This document shows positions 35,350-46,390 of a stretch of 64,000 nucleotides of DNA, one piece after another. Each line of letters begins with the position of its first letter. The first letter of the stretch is position 1. Made by a program: the position numbers and the translations under genes. The stretch comes from Silvania confinis (GTDB lineage Bacteria > Pseudomonadota > Gammaproteobacteria > Enterobacterales > Enterobacteriaceae). A model generated the notes under the pieces. The model saw only the letters and a program-made list of their open reading frames with translations. It did no database searches and had not been told where the DNA came from. Where the stretch lies: NCBI RefSeq assembly GCF_025564085.1, contig NZ_JAMGZJ010000068.1:103852-167851 (forward strand). Direction: 5' to 3'.

Positions 35350-35798
35350 TGTCCGCTCCCCTCAACGGCGGTAAAGCGGAAGACGTCTTCGCAGGCCTGC
35401 TTCAGTGCGCTGTCCTCGCCGACGGTGCAGATACGCGTCCAGCCAGTGATGCCGTTGCCGCTGTCCCAGACCGGAGTCATCACTACCTCCAGACCATTCA
35501 GGCTCTCCTGCCCGGTCAGGGTAACGGTGCCTTTGGCGATGCTCATGGCAGAGACATAGCGGGTTGTTGCGGGGGAGGGGATGCCGTTGACGCTGGCATC
35601 GCAGCTGTCCGTTCCACCATGATCCAGGGCGCAGAGTTCTACTGCGGTGCGGTAGGGGAGGAAGGTTTGTAGCATGTCGGTGAGTGCGGCTTTTCGCAGA
35701 TAGTTCTGGTAGGCCGGAATGCCGGTTGCGCTAAGAATAGCAACGATGCCGATGACTACCATCAGTTCGATGAGGGTAAATCCCTTTTGTCTTTCCAT
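35346..35798 (-). CDS. ppdD: Prepilin peptidase-dependent pilin PpdD
   Basis: PpdD is the major type IV pilin of enterics. The 150-residue prepilin (E. coli 146) starts MERQKGFTLIELMVVIGIVA: a six-residue leader ending in Gly, then Phe at +1 and Glu at +5, followed by the hydrophobic assembly helix. Four cysteines in the globular part (around ELCALDHGGTDSC and CTVGEDSALKQAC) match the two disulfides known for PpdD. GGAGCGAC precedes the ATG. It leads the ppdD-hofB-hofC operon downstream of nadC. Confidence 0.96.
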   Translation of the reverse strand: MERQKGFTLIELMVVIGIVAILSATGIPAYQNYLRKAALTDMLQTFLPYRTAVELCALDHGGTDSCDASVNGIPSPATTRYVSAMSIAKGTVTLTGQESLNGLEVVMTPVWDSGNGITGWTRICTVGEDSALKQACEDVFRFTAVEGSGQ

Positions 35799-35942
35799 GG
35801 GTCGCTCCTTATGTTGACCGGCGCTACTGTGGCAGCGTGTCTGGTAACGGGCGAGCGACAAAAATCGTTTCGTGACGTGGGATTCAGAGGGTTATGCGGA
35901 CGTTACAGTGCCGGACATTTTTATTGCGAGGCGGGCCGAAGT

Positions 35943-35964
35943 ACCCGGCCCTTTCAGGCCGGGT
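35943..35964 (-). terminator. Hairpin downstream of nadC
   Basis: A perfect 8-base stem ACCCGGCC / GGCCGGGT with a six-base loop starts 10 bases past the nadC stop on its strand. No T run follows, so it may be a weak terminator or an mRNA 3' stabiliser between nadC and ppdD. Confidence 0.5.
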
Positions 35965-35974
35965 AATGGGTTAG

Positions 35975-36928
<954 letters not shown>

Positions 36929-36955
36929 TCAGCACCATATCTAAGGAGATCCCGC

Positions 36956-37519
36956 ATGCAGTTAGAACATGGATGGCTGGTGGATGCACGACATGTGCCC
37001 TCGCCGCACCACGATTGCCGCCCTGAGGATGAAGCCCCCTCGTTGCTGGTGGTTCACAACATTAGCCTGCCGCCCGGCGAGTTTGGTGGTCCGTGGATTG
37101 ATGCGTTATTCGCCGGGACAATCGATCCGGATGCTCACCCCTTTTTTGCCGACATTGCGCACCTGCGCGTTTCAGCCCATTGTCTGATTCGCCGTGACGG
37201 CGAAATCGTCCAGTATGTTCCTTTTGATAAACGCGCCTGGCATGCGGGAGTGTCCTGTTATCAGGGACGGGAACGCTGTAATGATTTTTCGATTGGCATT
37301 GAGCTGGAAGGGACAGATACGTTGCCCTATACCGACGTGCAGTATCAGCAGTTGGTCGCGGTGACGCACACGCTGATGGGGCTTTATCCGGCTATCGCGC
37401 AACACATCACCGGGCACAGTGATATTGCCCCGCAGCGAAAAACCGACCCTGGCCCGGCGTTTGACTGGCAACGATTCAGAACCCTGTTTACCGCCCTGTC
37501 AGATAAGGAGATGACATGA
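36956..37519 (+). CDS. ampD: 1,6-anhydro-N-acetylmuramyl-L-alanine amidase AmpD
   Basis: AmpD is a cytoplasmic zinc amidase that strips the stem peptide from recycled anhydromuropeptides. It thereby limits the inducer of AmpR-controlled AmpC beta-lactamase. The 187 residues from [20 protein letters not shown] match the length of Enterobacter AmpD. Zinc ligands His34, His154 and Asp164 and the catalytic Glu116 and Lys162 are all present, so the enzyme looks functional. AAGGAG precedes the ATG; the upstream 18 codons of the frame were excluded. It overlaps ampE by four bases. Confidence 0.97.
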   Translation: MQLEHGWLVDARHVPSPHHDCRPEDEAPSLLVVHNISLPPGEFGGPWIDALFAGTIDPDAHPFFADIAHLRVSAHCLIRRDGEIVQYVPFDKRAWHAGVSCYQGRERCNDFSIGIELEGTDTLPYTDVQYQQLVAVTHTLMGLYPAIAQHITGHSDIAPQRKTDPGPAFDWQRFRTLFTALSDKEMT

Positions 37520-38370
37520 CGTTATTTACCATGCTGCTGGTGATTTCTGCTGAGCGTTTGTTCAAGCTGGGTGAGCACTGGCAACTGGATCACCGGATGG
37601 AAGTGCTGTTTCGCCGCATCCGTCATTTTTCCCCACTGCGCACGCTGCTGATGACCGGCGCAGTGATGGTGGTGGTTTTTCTGCTGCTGCGTTCGCTGCA
37701 CGGCCTCTTTTTTAACGTTCCGCTGCTGGTGGTGTGGATCTTACTGGGCGTGCTGTGCTTTGGCGCCGGTAAGGTTCGTCTCCATTACCATGCCTACCTG
37801 AAGGCCGCCTCCCGCGATGATGCCCATGCGCGTGGGGCGATGGCCAGCGAACTGACGCTGATCCACGGCGTGCCGCCTGAGTGCAGCGAGCGTGAGTTTT
37901 TACGCGAGCTGCAAAACGCGCTGCTGTGGATTAACTTCCGCTACTATCTGGCTCCGCTGTTCTGGTTCGTGGTTGGCGGTATCTGGGGGCCGGTGCTGCT
38001 GATGGGCTACGCGTTTTTACGTGCCTGGCAGAGCTGGCTGGCGCGCTACCTGACGCCGCATGAGCGTTTGCAATCCGGCATTGATGGCATCCTGCATGTC
38101 CTGGACTGGCTGCCGGTGCGGCTGTTCGGGGTGGTGTATGCCCTGATCGGTCATGGTGAAAAAGCGCTGCCAGGATGGTTTGCTTCGTTGGGCGATCGCC
38201 ATACCTCGCAGTATCAGGTGCTGACGCGTCTGGCACAGTTCTCGCTGGCGCGTGAGCCGCATACCGACAAAATTGAAACCCCCAAAGCGGCGGTTTCGAT
38301 GGCCAAAAAAACCACCTTTACGGTGGTGGTGATTGTGGCGCTGCTGACCATTTACGGCACGCTGGTTTAA
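37516..38370 (+). CDS. ampE: Inner membrane protein AmpE
   Basis: AmpE is a 284-residue inner membrane protein co-transcribed with ampD and proposed as a sensor in beta-lactamase regulation, though its biochemical role is unsettled. Predicted membrane segments lie at about 50-68 ([18 protein letters not shown]), 70-90, 139-165 and the C-terminal end ([19 protein letters not shown]). The length equals E. coli AmpE. It overlaps ampD by ATGA and converges with the GH43 gene after 18 bases. Confidence 0.96.
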   Translation: MTLFTMLLVISAERLFKLGEHWQLDHRMEVLFRRIRHFSPLRTLLMTGAVMVVVFLLLRSLHGLFFNVPLLVVWILLGVLCFGAGKVRLHYHAYLKAASRDDAHARGAMASELTLIHGVPPECSEREFLRELQNALLWINFRYYLAPLFWFVVGGIWGPVLLMGYAFLRAWQSWLARYLTPHERLQSGIDGILHVLDWLPVRLFGVVYALIGHGEKALPGWFASLGDRHTSQYQVLTRLAQFSLAREPHTDKIETPKAAVSMAKKTTFTVVVIVALLTIYGTLV

Positions 38371-38388
38371 GCCAGCGCGCCGCCAGGT

Positions 38389-39348
38389 TTAAACTGTATC
38401 CGCTGACGGGATGCCGAAATCGGGCATCCCGTTTTCTTTCCAGCGGACGCCTTTCAGGCGGGTGTGGCGGTTAGGATCGTAAAGCGGGTCGCCTTCGATT
38501 TCGGTGTAGTTCCGCGCGTGGTATATCAGCACGTCTTCGCCGTCTTCGCCGTCTGCGGTCTGGGTAAAGCTGTTGTGTCCCGGACCATACTGGCGATTTT
38601 CATAGCTGGTGGTAAACACCGGGTGCGGTGATTTCTGCCAGTTCGCCGGGTCGCGCGGGTCGGCTTGTGTGTCAATCCACAGCAGTCCCATGCAGTAATT
38701 TTCATCGGTCGCGCTGGCGGAGTAGCTAATAAAAAGCCGGTCGCCGTGGAATAACACCGCCGGGCCTTCGTTGACCCAGAACCCCCGACATTCCCAGTCA
38801 TACTCCGGTTTGCTGAGCCTCACTGGCTCGCCTTTCAGCGTCCACGGATTTTCCATTTCACACAGATACAGGTTCGAGTTCCCGGCAATATCCGGCGCTT
38901 TTTGCGCCCACAGATACCAGCGTTTGCCCTGGTGCATGAAGGTGGTTGCATCCAGCGCGAAGGTATCGAATGGCGTGTTAACCTGGCCTTTTTCGTGCCA
39001 GGTTCCCGTAAGAGGGTCGCTGTCGGTGCATTCCAGCGCAAACATCCGGTGCTGGAACATGCCGAGCTTGTCCAGCGCCTGAGTGTGAGTGGCGGCAAAG
39101 TAGATGTACCACTTGCCGTCGATGCTGTGCAGTTCCGGGGCCCAGATCAGCTCACTCATCGGGCCGCTGTCTGGCTTGCGCCAGACCACCACCGGCTCGG
39201 CGCTCGGCAGCCCTTCCAGCGAATCGGCGCGGCGGATCTCCAGCCGGTCATATTCCGGGACGGAGGCAATAAAGTAGTATTGCCCTTCATGGCGCAGAAT
39301 ATAGGGGTCTGCGCGTTGTTCAATAAACGGGTTTGGCCAGTTTTGCAT
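38389..39348 (-). CDS. Family 43 glycoside hydrolase (probable beta-xylosidase / arabinofuranosidase)
   Basis: This is a five-bladed beta-propeller glycosidase of family GH43 by its motifs, 319 residues from MQNWPNPFIEQRADPYIL. Asp14 in RADPYIL fits the general base, Asp133 in FALDATTF the pKa-modulating residue, and Glu194 in WVNEGPAV the general acid. WAPELH is a further family motif. No signal peptide is seen, so it should act in the cytoplasm on imported oligosaccharides or glycosides. AAGGAA lies upstream of this ATG; a 16-codon upstream extension is unlikely. It follows the GPH symporter by 10 bases. Exact substrate is not determinable. Confidence 0.88.
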   Translation of the reverse strand: MQNWPNPFIEQRADPYILRHEGQYYFIASVPEYDRLEIRRADSLEGLPSAEPVVVWRKPDSGPMSELIWAPELHSIDGKWYIYFAATHTQALDKLGMFQHRMFALECTDSDPLTGTWHEKGQVNTPFDTFALDATTFMHQGKRWYLWAQKAPDIAGNSNLYLCEMENPWTLKGEPVRLSKPEYDWECRGFWVNEGPAVLFHGDRLFISYSASATDENYCMGLLWIDTQADPRDPANWQKSPHPVFTTSYENRQYGPGHNSFTQTADGEDGEDVLIYHARNYTEIEGDPLYDPNRHTRLKGVRWKENGMPDFGIPSADTV

Positions 39349-39358
39349 CAGGCTTTCC

Positions 39359-40756
39359 TTATTTGGTCTCAGCGGCTTTGAGTTCCTGATAGTCATTCAG
39401 CTCGCGATAGTTATTGCGGCGCTTTTCCAGGTCTTCCTGAATCTGCTTCATGGTTTCACGGTCTACCTTCAGCAGTCGTACCACGCCCGCAGTAATGAGA
39501 TATCCGACGGCAGGAATGATGGTAAAGAGCAGCACGATACCGTTAATGGCATCTGCGCTTTGCGCTTTTGCACCGGCGTCATAACCGTACCAGGACAGCA
39601 GGAAACCGACCATTGCGCCGGCAATCGCCAGCCCCAGTTTGAGGAAGAAAATGTTGCCAGAGAAGCTGATTCCGGTGATGCGTTTACCGGTTTTCCACTC
39701 GCCGTAATCGTCCACATCGGCCATCAGCGACCAGTGCAGTGGGGATGGGATCTGGTGCAGGATGTTCAACAGGAAGTAGAGCACCATAATGGTCATTGTT
39801 GCTTTCGGATCAAAGAAATAGAACGCACAGGAGAAGATCGCCAGCGCGATATTGGTCCAGAAGAATACTTTCAGTTTACACCAGCGATCGGTCAGCACTT
39901 TTGCCAGTACGCTGCCGAGCATCATCCCGACAACGCCAAGGCTGATAAACAGGGTGGCAAAGTGGGTGGTCTGGCCCATGACCCAGGTGACGTAATACAT
40001 GGTGGCAGCCATACGAATAAAGCCAGGGCAGACGTTACACAGGGTCAGCAGCAGAATGCGCACCCACTGATCGTTCTTCCAGACATCTTTAAGGTCGTTT
40101 TTCAGCTCATCATTGGTCTGTACGGCCGGACGTACGCGCTCGCGCACGGTTGAGAAGCTGAACAGGAACATGCAGGTGCCAATCAGCGCCAGCACGGTCA
40201 TTGCCATCTGATAGCCTTTGGCTTTGTTATCCCCGCCGAACCAGTCGGCCATTGGCAGCAGCGTCAGTGACAGCATCAACGTGGCAATACCGACCATGAC
40301 AAAGCGATAGGACTGGCAAGCTACACGCTCTTTCGGGTCGTTGGTGATAACACCACCGAGCGAGCAGTACGGAATATTGATGGCGGTATAGGTCAGAGAT
40401 AGCAGGAAGTAAGTGACGAACGCATAGATAACTTTGCTGTTATAGCTCCATTCCGGCGTGGTGAACATCAGGATGCTGAACAGCGCATAGGGGAAGGCAA
40501 TCCACAAAAGCCATGGACGAAATCGCCCGTACTTGCTGCGGGTACGATCGGCAATGGCACCCATGATCGGATCGGTGATCGCATCGATGACGCGAACGGA
40601 AAGCAGTAAGACACCGACTAATGCTGGGGCCAGGCCGAAAATGTCCGTATAAAAATAGTTCACAAACAACATGATGGCGCCAAAGATAATGTTACATCCA
40701 GCGTCACCCATGCCATAGCCGATCTTTTCTTTCACTGACAGTTTATTGTTATCCAT
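39359..40756 (-). CDS. GPH-family glycoside:cation symporter
   Basis: This 465-residue, 12-helix transporter belongs to the glycoside-pentoside-hexuronide:cation symporter family (MelB/XynT-like). The opening LSVKEKIGYGMGDAGCNIIF, the motif DPIMGAIADRTRSKYGRFRPW after helix 2, and the mid-protein SLMADVDDYGEWKTGKRITG region are typical. It is transcribed ahead of the GH43 gene, an arrangement like E. coli yagGH. The pair probably imports and hydrolyses xylosides or arabinosides. No regulator gene accompanies them, and they are absent between ampE and aroP in E. coli K-12. Confidence 0.88.
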   Translation of the reverse strand: MDNNKLSVKEKIGYGMGDAGCNIIFGAIMLFVNYFYTDIFGLAPALVGVLLLSVRVIDAITDPIMGAIADRTRSKYGRFRPWLLWIAFPYALFSILMFTTPEWSYNSKVIYAFVTYFLLSLTYTAINIPYCSLGGVITNDPKERVACQSYRFVMVGIATLMLSLTLLPMADWFGGDNKAKGYQMAMTVLALIGTCMFLFSFSTVRERVRPAVQTNDELKNDLKDVWKNDQWVRILLLTLCNVCPGFIRMAATMYYVTWVMGQTTHFATLFISLGVVGMMLGSVLAKVLTDRWCKLKVFFWTNIALAIFSCAFYFFDPKATMTIMVLYFLLNILHQIPSPLHWSLMADVDDYGEWKTGKRITGISFSGNIFFLKLGLAIAGAMVGFLLSWYGYDAGAKAQSADAINGIVLLFTIIPAVGYLITAGVVRLLKVDRETMKQIQEDLEKRRNNYRELNDYQELKAAETK

Positions 40757-40881
40757 CGACGACTCTCCGAGTTACGGTATGGAGAGAATTATTCGCTGGC
40801 AAAGCAAAATATGCGTTGCAGTATAACGTCGCTGATATGGATGAAATGGCTATTGGCGGTAAAGTGTGAGGAAGGTAACAA

Positions 40882-40909
40882 CCCTCTGCGCCCGTTGAGG
40901 CGCAGAGGG
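40882..40909 (-). terminator. aroP terminator hairpin
   Basis: A perfect 11-base stem CCCTCTGCGCC / GGCGCAGAGGG with a six-base loop starts 8 bases beyond the aroP stop. On the minus strand it is followed by TTGTTACC, a modest T stretch. Confidence 0.65.
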
Positions 40910-40916
40910 GAGGGGA

Positions 40917-42287
40917 TTAATGCGCTTTTACAGCCTTCGCATTCTTCTGTTTAACCATATAACCCACCCCGAGAATGACAATCCATACCGGGATCAGGTA
41001 GACCGAGATCGCCATGCCTGGGGTCATCAACATGATGACCAGCACCGCCGCCATGAACAGCAGGCAGATCCAGTTACCTACCGGATAGAACAGCGCCGGG
41101 AAGCGCGTTTTAGCGCCCTGCTGCTGTTTCGCACGACGGAACTTGATGTGCGCCAGGCTTATCATCGCCCAGTTGATCACCAGCGCAGAAACCACCAGCG
41201 CCATCAGCATGCCGAAGGCTGAATCCGGGGCAAAGTAGTTGATCAGCACGCACAGCGCGGTCACCAGAGCCGACACGATAATGGTGTTAACCGGTACACC
41301 ACGCTTATCGACTGTGAGCAGCGCTTTCGGGGCGTTACCCTGCTGCGCCAGGCCGAACAGCATGCGGCTGTTGCAGTATACACAGCTGTTATAGACCGAC
41401 AGCGCCGCTGTCAGGACCACAACGTTCAGGGCGTTGGCGACGAAGGTATCGCCCAGTTCGTGGAAGATCAGGACAAACGGGCTAGTGTCAGCGGTAACGC
41501 GCGTCCATGGCAGCAGCGAAAGCAGCACGGCCAGCGAACCCACATAGAAAATCAGGATACGGTAGATAACCTGGTTGGTGGCTTTCGGAATGCTCTGCTC
41601 CGGGTTGTCTGCCTCTGCGGCAGTAATGCCGACCAGCTCCAGACCGCCAAACGAGAACATAATAATGGCCATCATCATCACCAGCCCGGTCATACCGTGC
41701 GGTAAGAAGCCGCCCTGATCCCACAGGTTGCTGACGCTCGCCTGCGGGCCGCCGTTGCCGCTGAACAGCAGCCAGCCGCCGAACAGGATCATCGCTACTA
41801 CAGCGATAACTTTAATAATGGCGAACCAGAATTCCATCTCGCCAAACACTTTTACGTTGGTCAGGTTAATGGCGTTAATCAGCACGAAGAATACCGCTGC
41901 GGAAACCCAGGTCGGTATTTCAGGCCACCAGAACTGAACATATTTCCCCACGGCGGTTAATTCCGCCATCGCCACCAGCACATACAGTACCCAGTAGTTC
42001 CAGCCGGAAGCGAACCCGGCGAAGCTGCCCCAGTATTTATAAGCAAAGTGGCTAAAAGAACCGGCAACCGGCTCTTCGACCACCATTTCGCCCAGCTGTC
42101 GCATAATCAGAAATGCGATAAAGCCGGCAATGGCGTAACCCAGAATAATACCCGGACCGGCAGACTGAATAACCGATGCGCTGCCTAAAAACAGGCCCGT
42201 ACCGATAGCGCCGCCGAGAGCAATAAGCTGAATATGGCGGTTTTTAAGGCCGCGCTTTAGCTGATCGCCTTGCAGTTGACCATCCAT
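40917..42287 (-). CDS. aroP: Aromatic amino acid permease AroP
   Basis: AroP is an inner-membrane proton symporter for phenylalanine, tyrosine and tryptophan (APC superfamily, AAT family). The 456 residues (E. coli 457) hold 12 predicted membrane helices. The first is preceded by LKRGLKNRHIQLIALGGAIG and includes GTGLFLGSA, a family hallmark. FSFGGLELVGITAAEADNPE is the conserved central loop. In E. coli it is repressed by TyrR; convincing TyrR boxes were not found here by eye. It is divergent from pdhR. Confidence 0.97.
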   Translation of the reverse strand: MDGQLQGDQLKRGLKNRHIQLIALGGAIGTGLFLGSASVIQSAGPGIILGYAIAGFIAFLIMRQLGEMVVEEPVAGSFSHFAYKYWGSFAGFASGWNYWVLYVLVAMAELTAVGKYVQFWWPEIPTWVSAAVFFVLINAINLTNVKVFGEMEFWFAIIKVIAVVAMILFGGWLLFSGNGGPQASVSNLWDQGGFLPHGMTGLVMMMAIIMFSFGGLELVGITAAEADNPEQSIPKATNQVIYRILIFYVGSLAVLLSLLPWTRVTADTSPFVLIFHELGDTFVANALNVVVLTAALSVYNSCVYCNSRMLFGLAQQGNAPKALLTVDKRGVPVNTIIVSALVTALCVLINYFAPDSAFGMLMALVVSALVINWAMISLAHIKFRRAKQQQGAKTRFPALFYPVGNWICLLFMAAVLVIMLMTPGMAISVYLIPVWIVILGVGYMVKQKNAKAVKAH

Positions 42288-42776
42288 TATGAAACCTCGT
42301 GTGTGGTTGTTATGTTCACGCTCGGGCGTGTGTAATTATGAAATTCCATTTCATGTATTTATTTGTTTACGGTTTAATTATCGCAAAAAGTAGGGCGAGT
42401 CTTCCGTAACGGAGAGAATAATGGTAAGCGGCAGCGAATGCACCTGCTTTATGTGGGGTAGAAGATGGATTGAATAAAAAGAAAGCATTTGTAAATAGTC
42501 CCGTTTACGTCCCTCAATCAAGCTATAGAATAAAAATGCTCCTTAAGTGGGCAATTTTTCATTTTTAGCTGTGCTAAATCGGTTCAGATCGCACTTTACT
42601 GCGTTTCAATAACGTTAAATCCCCCTCTTTAGTGGTAATCAATTCTTTTGGGCAAAGTTACATTTCTGAAACGTTATTTCTGTAAGGTTGTTAAAATGTG
42701 CAGGGTTTAATGATTTCAATCAAAACCAATATGGACACAAGGTGAATACTTTGTTACTTTAGCGATACGAACTCAA
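42288..42776. other. aroP-pdhR divergent intergenic region
   Basis: About 490 bases, AT-rich, without a supported gene in any frame. By position it must carry the aroP promoter (minus) and the pdhR promoter (plus). The sequence around 42490-42509 is an inverted repeat GTAAA / TTTAC with an 8-base spacer, which resembles but does not match a TyrR box. Individual promoters were not assigned. Confidence 0.5.
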
Positions 42777-42793
42777 AATTGGTAAGACCAATT
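42777..42793 (+). promoter_or_regulatory. PdhR operator
   Basis: The perfect palindrome AATTGGTAAGACCAATT lies 32 bases before the pdhR start. This is the established PdhR consensus (AATTGGT, three bases, ACCAATT). It supports pyruvate-relieved autorepression of the pdhR-aceEF-lpd operon. Confidence 0.95.
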
Positions 42794-42825
42794 GACTCCG
42801 GGCAAAAAGGCGTAAGACAGGGAAT

Positions 42826-43590
42826 ATGGCCTACAGCAAAATTCGCCAACCAAAACTATCCGATGTGATTGAGCAGCAGCTGGAGTTTTTGATCCTCGAA
42901 GGGACTCTGCGCCCCGGTGAAAAACTCCCGCCTGAACGCGAACTGGCGAAACAGTTCGACGTATCCCGTCCCTCGCTGCGTGAGGCGATCCAACGTCTCG
43001 AAGCCAAGGGCTTGCTGCTTCGTCGCCAGGGCGGCGGAACGTTTGTGCAAAACAGCCTGTGGCAGAGTTTCAGCGACCCGTTAGTGGAGCTGCTCTCCGA
43101 CCACCCAGAATCCCAGTTTGATCTGCTTGAAACCCGTCACGCGCTTGAAGGCATCGCGGCTTATTACGCAGCCTTGCGCAGCAATGATGAAGATCGCGCG
43201 CGTATCCGCGAACTGCATCAGGCAATTGAACGGGCGCAGGAGTCCGGCGATCTCGACGCTGAGTCTGATGCCGTAGTCCAGTATCAAATTGCAGTGACCG
43301 AAGCCGCACACAACGTGGTGTTGCTTCATCTACTACGCTGCATGGAGCCGATGCTGGCCCAGAATGTTCGACAGAATTTTGAATTGTTGTATGCCCGCCG
43401 GGAGATGCTCCCGCTGGTCAGCAACCATCGCACTCGTGTATTCGAGGCGATAATGGCCGGGGAACCGGAGCAGGCGCGTGAAGCGTCGCACCGTCATCTG
43501 GCTTTCATCGAGGAAATCTTGCTGGACCGCAGCCGTGAACAAAGTCGTAGAGAACGTTCATTGCGCCGCATACAGCAAAGAAAGGATTAA
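42826..43590 (+). CDS. pdhR: Pyruvate-responsive repressor PdhR
   Basis: PdhR is a GntR/FadR-family repressor of the pyruvate dehydrogenase operon, released by pyruvate. The 254 residues equal the E. coli protein. The N-terminal winged helix has [20 protein letters not shown] followed by [20 protein letters not shown]. The helical FCD effector domain follows, with metal/effector histidines such as TEAAHN and [11 protein letters not shown] PdhR palindrome lies just upstream. It is first in the operon, 122 bases from aceE. Confidence 0.98.
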   Translation: MAYSKIRQPKLSDVIEQQLEFLILEGTLRPGEKLPPERELAKQFDVSRPSLREAIQRLEAKGLLLRRQGGGTFVQNSLWQSFSDPLVELLSDHPESQFDLLETRHALEGIAAYYAALRSNDEDRARIRELHQAIERAQESGDLDAESDAVVQYQIAVTEAAHNVVLLHLLRCMEPMLAQNVRQNFELLYARREMLPLVSNHRTRVFEAIMAGEPEQAREASHRHLAFIEEILLDRSREQSRRERSLRRIQQRKD

Positions 43591-43625
43591 GCGCCAGTTT
43601 TTTTAGAGCGCGGCAACTAAACGCA

Positions 43626-43673
43626 GAACCTGTCTTATTGTGTTCTTGCCCAAGAGCACAATGGGACAGGTTC
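43626..43673 (+). other. Long hairpin between pdhR and aceE
   Basis: 43626-43648 and 43651-43673 form a near-perfect inverted repeat of over 20 pairs with a few G-T pairs; the outer arms read AACCTGTC and GACAGGTT. It ends 39 bases before the aceE start and is not followed by a T run, so it is not a standard terminator. It may mark mRNA processing or stabilise the aceEF message. Confidence 0.75.
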
Positions 43674-43712
43674 CAGACAAATCAACGTATTAGATAGATA
43701 AGGAATACCCCC

Positions 43713-46376
43713 ATGTCAGAACGTCTCCAAAATGACGTGGATCCGATCGAAACTCGCGACTGGCAACAGGCGATCGAATCGGTCATCCGTGAAGAAGGTG
43801 TTGAGCGTGCTCAGTATCTGATTGAACAGATGCTTTCAGAAGCTCGCAAAGGCGGCGTGAAAGTAGCTGCAGGTGCAGGGGCTAACAACTACGTAAACAC
43901 GATTGCCGTTGAAGACGAACCGGAATACCCGGGCAATCTGGATCTGGAACGCCGTATCCGTTCTGCAATCCGCTGGAACGCCATTATGACCGTTCTGCGC
44001 GCATCCAAAAAAGACCTGGAGCTGGGCGGCCACATGGCTTCCTTCCAGTCTTCTGCAACCGTTTATGAAGTGTGCTTTAACCACTTCTTCCGCGCGCGCA
44101 CCGAGAAAGACGGCGGCGACCTGGTGTACTTCCAGGGCCACATCTCTCCGGGTGTGTACGCACGTGCCTTCCTGGAAGGTCGTCTGACTGAAGAGCAGAT
44201 GAACAACTTCCGTCAGGAAGTTCACGGTAAAGGTCTGTCTTCTTACCCGCACCCGAAACTGATGCCAGAATTCTGGCAGTTCCCGACCGTATCTATGGGT
44301 CTGGGCCCAATCGGTGCAATCTACCAGGCTAAATTCCTGAAATATCTGGAACACCGTGGCCTGAAAGATACCTCTCAGCAGACCGTTTATGCCTTCCTCG
44401 GCGACGGCGAAATGGATGAGCCAGAATCTAAAGGTGCGATCACCATCGCCACCCGTGAGAAGCTGGACAACCTGTGCTTCATCATCAACTGTAACCTGCA
44501 GCGTCTGGATGGTCCGGTAACCGGCAACGGCAAGATCATCAACGAACTGGAAGGCATCTTCGCAGGTGCTGGCTGGAACGTGGTTAAAGTGATGTGGGGC
44601 GGTCGTTGGGATGAGCTGCTGCGTAAAGACACCAGCGGTAAACTGATGCAGCTGATGCAGGAAACTGTTGACGGTGACTATCAGACCTTCAAATCCAAAA
44701 ACGGTGCCTACGTTCGTGAGCACTTCTTCGGCAAATACCCTGAAACCGCCGCGCTGGTTGCAGACTGGTCTGACGATCAGATCTGGGCGCTGAACCGTGG
44801 TGGTCACGATCCGAAGAAAGTCTACGCGGCACTGAAAAACGCACAAGACACCAAAGGCAAAGCTACCGTTATCCTGGCGCATACCGTTAAAGGCTATGGC
44901 ATGGGTGACACCGCCGAAGGTAAAAACATCGCTCACCAGGTGAAGAAAATGAACATGGACGGCGTGCGTTACGTTCGCGACCGTTTCAACGTTCCTGTCA
45001 CCGACGAGCAGGTTGAAAATCTCTCTTACATCACCTTCCCGGAAGGCTCTGAAGAACACACCTATCTGCACGCACAGCGTCAGAAACTGAACGGCTACCT
45101 GCCGTCCCGTCAGGTGAACTTCACCGAGTCCCTGGAACTGCCAGCCCTGGAAGACTTCTCCCAGCTGCTGGAAGAGCAGAACAAAGAGATCTCTACCACT
45201 ATCGCCTTCGTTCGTGCCCTGAACGTGATGCTGAAGAACAAGTCGATCAAAGATCGTCTGGTGCCAATCATCGCCGATGAAGCACGTACCTTCGGTATGG
45301 AAGGTCTGTTCCGTCAGATTGGTATTTACAGCCCGAACGGCCAGCAGTACACCCCGCAGGACCGTGAGCAGGTTGCTTACTACAAAGAAGACGAGAAAGG
45401 TCAGATCCTGCAGGAAGGCATTAACGAGCTGGGCGCAGGCGCATCCTGGCTGGCTGCTGCGACCTCTTACAGCACCAACAACTTGCCGATGATCCCGTTC
45501 TACATCTACTACTCAATGTTCGGTTTCCAGCGTATCGGTGACCTGTGCTGGCAGGCTGGCGACCAACAGGCCCGCGGCTTCCTGGTCGGTGGTACTTCCG
45601 GTCGTACAACATTGAACGGCGAAGGTCTGCAGCACGAAGATGGCCACAGCCATATTCAGTCTCTGACTATCCCGAACTGTATCTCTTACGATCCATCTTA
45701 CGCCTACGAAGTGGCGGTCATCATGCATGATGGTCTGACCCGTATGTACGGCGAAGCGCAAGAGAACATTTACTACTACATCACCACCCTGAACGAAAAC
45801 TACCACATGCCGGCCATGCCGGAAGGCGCCGAGGAAGGTATCCGTAAAGGTATCTACAAACTCGAAACCGTTGCAGGTAGCAAAGGTAAAGTTCAGCTGC
45901 TGGGCTCCGGTTCTATCCTGCGTCACGTTCGTGAAGCAGCACAGATCCTGGCGAACGACTACGGCGTGGGTTCTGACGTGTACAGCGTCACTTCCTTCAC
46001 TGAGCTGGCGCGTGATGGCCAGGATTGTGAGCGCTGGAACATGCTGCACCCGCTGGAAACCCCACGCGTTCCGTACATCGCTCAGGTGATGAACGATGCA
46101 CCAGCTGTAGCATCGACTGACTACATGAAGCTGTTCGCAGAACAGGTTCGTACTTACGTACCGGCTGATGATTACCGCGTACTGGGTACTGATGGTTTCG
46201 GTCGCTCTGACAGCCGTGAAAACCTGCGTCACCACTTCGAAGTTGATGCGTCTTATGTGGTTGTAGCGGCACTGGGCGAACTGGCTAAACGTGGCGAAAT
46301 CGATAAGAAAGTGGTTGCGGAAGCAATTACCAAATTCAACATCGATGCAGAAAAAGTTAACCCGCGTCTGGCGTAA
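43713..46376 (+). CDS. aceE: Pyruvate dehydrogenase E1 component (AceE)
   Basis: AceE is the homodimeric, ThDP-dependent E1 subunit that decarboxylates pyruvate and transfers the acetyl group to lipoyl-AceF. The 887 residues match E. coli. The ThDP signature [15 protein letters not shown] lies near residue 229 and continues to [16 protein letters not shown]. The middle and C-terminal transketolase-like domains follow. ATAAGGAAT provides the ribosome binding site. It lies 14 bases before aceF. Codon use is strongly biased to favoured codons, as expected for a highly expressed gene. Confidence 0.99.
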   Translation: MSERLQNDVDPIETRDWQQAIESVIREEGVERAQYLIEQMLSEARKGGVKVAAGAGANNYVNTIAVEDEPEYPGNLDLERRIRSAIRWNAIMTVLRASKKDLELGGHMASFQSSATVYEVCFNHFFRARTEKDGGDLVYFQGHISPGVYARAFLEGRLTEEQMNNFRQEVHGKGLSSYPHPKLMPEFWQFPTVSMGLGPIGAIYQAKFLKYLEHRGLKDTSQQTVYAFLGDGEMDEPESKGAITIATREKLDNLCFIINCNLQRLDGPVTGNGKIINELEGIFAGAGWNVVKVMWGGRWDELLRKDTSGKLMQLMQETVDGDYQTFKSKNGAYVREHFFGKYPETAALVADWSDDQIWALNRGGHDPKKVYAALKNAQDTKGKATVILAHTVKGYGMGDTAEGKNIAHQVKKMNMDGVRYVRDRFNVPVTDEQVENLSYITFPEGSEEHTYLHAQRQKLNGYLPSRQVNFTESLELPALEDFSQLLEEQNKEISTTIAFVRALNVMLKNKSIKDRLVPIIADEARTFGMEGLFRQIGIYSPNGQQYTPQDREQVAYYKEDEKGQILQEGINELGAGASWLAAATSYSTNNLPMIPFYIYYSMFGFQRIGDLCWQAGDQQARGFLVGGTSGRTTLNGEGLQHEDGHSHIQSLTIPNCISYDPSYAYEVAVIMHDGLTRMYGEAQENIYYYITTLNENYHMPAMPEGAEEGIRKGIYKLETVAGSKGKVQLLGSGSILRHVREAAQILANDYGVGSDVYSVTSFTELARDGQDCERWNMLHPLETPRVPYIAQVMNDAPAVASTDYMKLFAEQVRTYVPADDYRVLGTDGFGRSDSRENLRHHFEVDASYVVVAALGELAKRGEIDKKVVAEAITKFNIDAEKVNPRLA

Positions 46377-46390
46377 GAGGTAAAAGAATA

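Noticed and set aside
42490..42509. TyrR-box-like inverted repeat upstream of aroP
   Set aside because: GTAAA and TTTAC are present but separated by eight bases, whereas the TyrR box needs six. No second box was found nearby by eye.
43836..45071. 411-codon open frame on the minus strand opposite aceE
   Set aside because: It is a shadow of the strongly codon-biased aceE gene. It has no similarity to a known family, low-complexity Phe/Val/His composition and no ribosome binding site.
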